DNA from: an uncultured Eubacteriales bacterium
GTDB taxonomy: Bacteria > Bacillota > Clostridia > Oscillospirales > Acutalibacteraceae
Direction: 5' to 3'
NCBI GenBank assembly: GCA_900321665.1
Contig: ONWY01000037.1
Span: forward strand, 1-8,641
DNA length: 8,641 nucleotides
Positions 6,044 to 8,641 of the stretch are shown here, piece after piece; the first letter of the stretch is position 1; each line of letters opens with the position of its first letter. The notes beneath the pieces were generated by a model. That model did not search any database, was not told where the DNA came from, and was given only the letters and a program-made list of their open reading frames with translations. Position numbers and translations under genes: made by a program.

Positions 6044-8641
6044 ATGAAAAAACTCAGCAAAATTCTTGCCCTGTGCCTGTGTGTTGCACTTGTGCTCGGC
6101 TGCGCCCCCATCACCTTTGCACGGGATGTGCAAGACATAGTTGAGGCAGACTATGAAAGCTACTTGGCAAACGGCGGCGCCGATGAAAGCGCGCTCGTTG
6201 CCGGGGAAGACTATGTGGCGGGTGAGCTGCTGTTCACCTATGCGCCGCAAGGCGGCAGTGCCGCTTCCCTTTCCTCCATTCAAAAGGAATTCGGCTTGGA
6301 AATCCTCGAGCAAATTGACCAAACCGCGCTGCTTGAAACCACCGCGACAGCCTCTGCCGCAGAGCAAAGCGAGGTACTCTGCAGAGCGGCATTCGATAAC
6401 AGTGATATTTCCGTTTTCGAGCTGTGCAAAGCGATGAATGCACTCGAAACCGTCAAAGATTGCGAGCCTAATTATATCTATGCGCCCGAAAGCTTCGATA
6501 TGCCTACCGAGCTTAGCACCTCCGCGGACTACGGCAGCAAGGCGAAGTGGTATTTCGATAATATGGATATCCCGCAAACCTGGGAGCAATACTCCAACCT
6601 CGGTGAAGGCGCGCTGGTGTGCGTGATTGACAACGGCTTGAATTTTGAGCACGAGGAAATTAAAAACAGACTTTGGAGCGATGCCGAGGGCAACCACGGC
6701 TACAATGCCGAGTTTAACAACCACGATATCTACGGTAAATTGGAAGGCGGCCCCGCCCACGGCTCCCACTGCGCCGGCATCATTGCCATGGAAGCCTCCA
6801 ACGGCGGCTTTGTCGGCGTGGCGCCAAAAGCGAAGATTATGGCTTGTAATGCCGTGACCTCCTCTACCGGCTATTTTACCAATGCCAACTTAATCAAGAG
6901 CTTGGAATATGCCGTTGCCAACGGTGCCGATGTTATCAGTATGAGCCTTGGCGGCTACTCTTTCAGCTTCAATATGGAAAAAGCGCTTGCGCGCGCTTCG
7001 ATGAGCGCGGTGATTCTCTGCGCTGCGGGTAACGAAAGCTTAAATGCCTCTACCGCACTGCATTACCCCTCCGCTTCCGGTGCGGTCATCGGTGTCATGG
7101 CGCTCGGCTCGGGCAGCTATACCAACCGCCTTTCCAACTACTCGAATTATGACTTAACCGGCAAATACTACCAGGTTGCGGCGCCCGGCACAAGCATCTA
7201 TTCCATCGCCGCGCAAAATAACACCGGCTATGTTTCCATGACCGGTACCTCCATGGCAACCCCGTTTATGGCAGGCATTGCCGCATTGTATGTGGCACAG
7301 CACCCCTCGCTCTCGCCGACACAGGCGCGCCATGCGATTATTGAAGCCGCCGGCGAAATGGTGCGCGGCTACCAAAGCGACGCGCTCTCCTACAGCTTTG
7401 AAAAAGCCGATGCTTCCGCCATTCTCGGCACTACCCCGGCAGCACCGACCGCCGCAAGCTTTGCCGACAGAAATGTGTATGCCAAGGTGAAGGAAGCGCT
7501 ATGTGTCGGCAGCGATTACGAAATTACCGATTATGATTTAGAAAGCGTCACCTACCTTGACCTCAGCCACACGAGCTTTAAAAACTACGCGGCGCTTGCC
7601 GATTTGCCGGCGCTGACCTACTTAAACCTGAGCGATACCGATATGAGCGATGAAAACGCTGCCGCTCTCGTGCGCAGCCTTCCCACATCCCTTTTGATTT
7701 TGGACATTGCCGACAACAAGCTGACAAACCTCGATTTTCTCGGTGATTACGGCGGCTATATCGCGCGCCTGTATGCGGCAAACAATGCGCTTAACGATAT
7801 CAGCGCGATTGCAAAATTTAATATGATTGCGGATTTGGATATTTCCTCCAACCGCGTGAAGGATATTTCCGCCGTTGCCTCTATCAAGGGCTTGGTCTAC
7901 CTGTATGCCCCGGGTAACCTGATTGAGGACGCGGCGCCGATTGTGAACCTGCCAAAGCTTGAGGAAGCTTATTTCGGCAACTACAACCCGAACCTCGCGG
8001 ATATGTTCGGCGAGCGGTATTTCTTCTCCGGCGAGCTGGGCAACCGCATCACCTCCTTAGAGCCCTTTATGCAATTAAACAAAAACCGCAGCAGGCTGCA
8101 CTACTTGAATTTAAGCTATAACTATATTCACACAGACCCGCTCTACCACTACCACGCGGCAAAGCTGCTGCAGCTGCTCGATGAAATCAGCGAGTACCAC
8201 GATTTTAAATCCATCTTTGAAATGCCGGTACGGTATAAAGCGGTGCTTTCCCCTGCCGGCAGCGACGAGGTTACCTTTGCGGAGGATATTACATTTGAAA
8301 ACGGCAGAAACTTTACCACTCTCTACCTTGACGGCGGCGCACAGCACATTCCCTACGCTGTCACCCCGACAAATGCCAACTTCAAAACCGGTGTCAGCTT
8401 CGCGGTCAAAGACAGCACCGTTGCTTTTGTTTCGCCAAAGGGTGATATCTACCCTGTTTCGGCAGGCTCCACCTATGTCACCTTAAAATTGGAAAGCGGC
8501 AAGGTGCGCACCTTCTTTGTCAATGTCAAGGAGAGCTTTGTGGCAAGCGCCACCGTGCTCAACCCCGCGACCAATTATACAGTTGATACCGACTATCGGG
8601 CGGTTGTTTACACCGCCCCCTGCGCAAAGCTGCTCTTAACG
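6044..8641 (+). CDS. Secreted subtilisin-family (S8) protease with leucine-rich repeats and Ig-like domain, 3' end missing
   Basis: An extracellular serine endopeptidase; 866 codons are visible with no stop. The ATG has GGAGG (6032-6036) at 7-base spacing. Residues 1-26 are an export signal: LVLGC ending at Cys20 fits a lipobox, while TFA at 24-26 could be a signal peptidase I site. A propeptide (about 57-146) ends in EPNYIY. The catalytic domain (about 165-445) has Asp196 in VIDNG, His239 in HGSHCAG, the oxyanion Asn330 in AAGNE and Ser403 in GTSMATP. Asn197 replaces the usual Thr or Ser after the catalytic Asp. From about 502 to 645 come roughly 22-residue leucine-rich repeats (YLDLSHT, YLNLSDT, LDIADN, LDISSN), with one more (LNLSYN) near 690. 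A bacterial Ig-like (BIG2) domain covers about 758-829. The final residues begin another unresolved segment. Surface attachment is likely; substrate unknown. Confidence 0.93.
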   Translation, partial: MKKLSKILALCLCVALVLGCAPITFARDVQDIVEADYESYLANGGADESALVAGEDYVAGELLFTYAPQGGSAASLSSIQKEFGLEILEQIDQTALLETTATASAAEQSEVLCRAAFDNSDISVFELCKAMNALETVKDCEPNYIYAPESFDMPTELSTSADYGSKAKWYFDNMDIPQTWEQYSNLGEGALVCVIDNGLNFEHEEIKNRLWSDAEGNHGYNAEFNNHDIYGKLEGGPAHGSHCAGIIAMEASNGGFVGVAPKAKIMACNAVTSSTGYFTNANLIKSLEYAVANGADVISMSLGGYSFSFNMEKALARASMSAVILCAAGNESLNASTALHYPSASGAVIGVMALGSGSYTNRLSNYSNYDLTGKYYQVAAPGTSIYSIAAQNNTGYVSMTGTSMATPFMAGIAALYVAQHPSLSPTQARHAIIEAAGEMVRGYQSDALSYSFEKADASAILGTTPAAPTAASFADRNVYAKVKEALCVGSDYEITDYDLESVTYLDLSHTSFKNYAALADLPALTYLNLSDTDMSDENAAALVRSLPTSLLILDIADNKLTNLDFLGDYGGYIARLYAANNALNDISAIAKFNMIADLDISSNRVKDISAVASIKGLVYLYAPGNLIEDAAPIVNLPKLEEAYFGNYNPNLADMFGERYFFSGELGNRITSLEPFMQLNKNRSRLHYLNLSYNYIHTDPLYHYHAAKLLQLLDEISEYHDFKSIFEMPVRYKAVLSPAGSDEVTFAEDITFENGRNFTTLYLDGGAQHIPYAVTPTNANFKTGVSFAVKDSTVAFVSPKGDIYPVSAGSTYVTLKLESGKVRTFFVNVKESFVASATVLNPATNYTVDTDYRAVVYTAPCAKLLLT

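Noticed and set aside
6011..6769. 252-codon open frame on the minus strand
   Set aside because: It lies antisense to the subtilase catalytic and propeptide region, has no recognisable family, and its composition follows from the codon usage of the real gene.

Overview
The window looks like chromosomal DNA of a Gram-positive, low-to-medium GC Firmicute of the class Clostridia. Base composition is roughly balanced by eye. Every gene from position 1 to 5913 lies on the minus strand and has a close, well-known Firmicutes family. The pairing of an M23/M50 membrane protease couple with the two radical-SAM genes TIGR03960 and TIGR03936 is a familiar clostridial neighbourhood. I cannot name genus or species.

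Layout in transcription order, minus strand. (a) 5913-4601: a membrane-anchored M23 (LytM-like) protein followed two bases later by a small M50 site-2-type protease, resembling the sporulation pair SpoIVFA/SpoIVFB. (b) 4551-2049: a B12-binding radical SAM protein overlapping by 20 bases a DUF2344 (TIGR03936) protein. This pair has its own strong sigma-A-type promoter (TTGAAA, 17-base spacer, TATAAT), whose -35 box covers the M50 stop codon. (c) 1991-1: a promoter, a structured leader of about 150 bases, rplS (ribosomal protein L19), an intrinsic-terminator-like hairpin, then lepB (signal peptidase I) and rbgA (50S-assembly GTPase), the last cut only a few residues before its end by the window edge.

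On the plus strand, a 130-base divergent intergenic region with a TATAAT promoter drives one large gene (6044 to beyond 8641). It encodes a secreted, possibly lipid-anchored, subtilisin-family protease. After the signal peptide come an 'EPNY'-ending propeptide, an S8 catalytic domain with Asp, His, Asn and Ser all visible, a run of leucine-rich repeats and a bacterial Ig-like domain; the 3' end is missing.

How the genes relate: rplS and rbgA serve 50S ribosome biogenesis. LepB processes exported proteins, possibly including the divergent protease if that is not a lipoprotein. The M23/M50 pair probably works in regulated intramembrane proteolysis, as in pro-sigma-K processing in spore formers. 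The radical SAM pair is conserved but has no assigned reaction. No mobile element, CRISPR array, tRNA or rRNA is visible. I see no clearly new system; the best leads are the candidate L19 autoregulatory leader, the uncharacterised radical SAM pair and the protease-LRR-Ig fusion.
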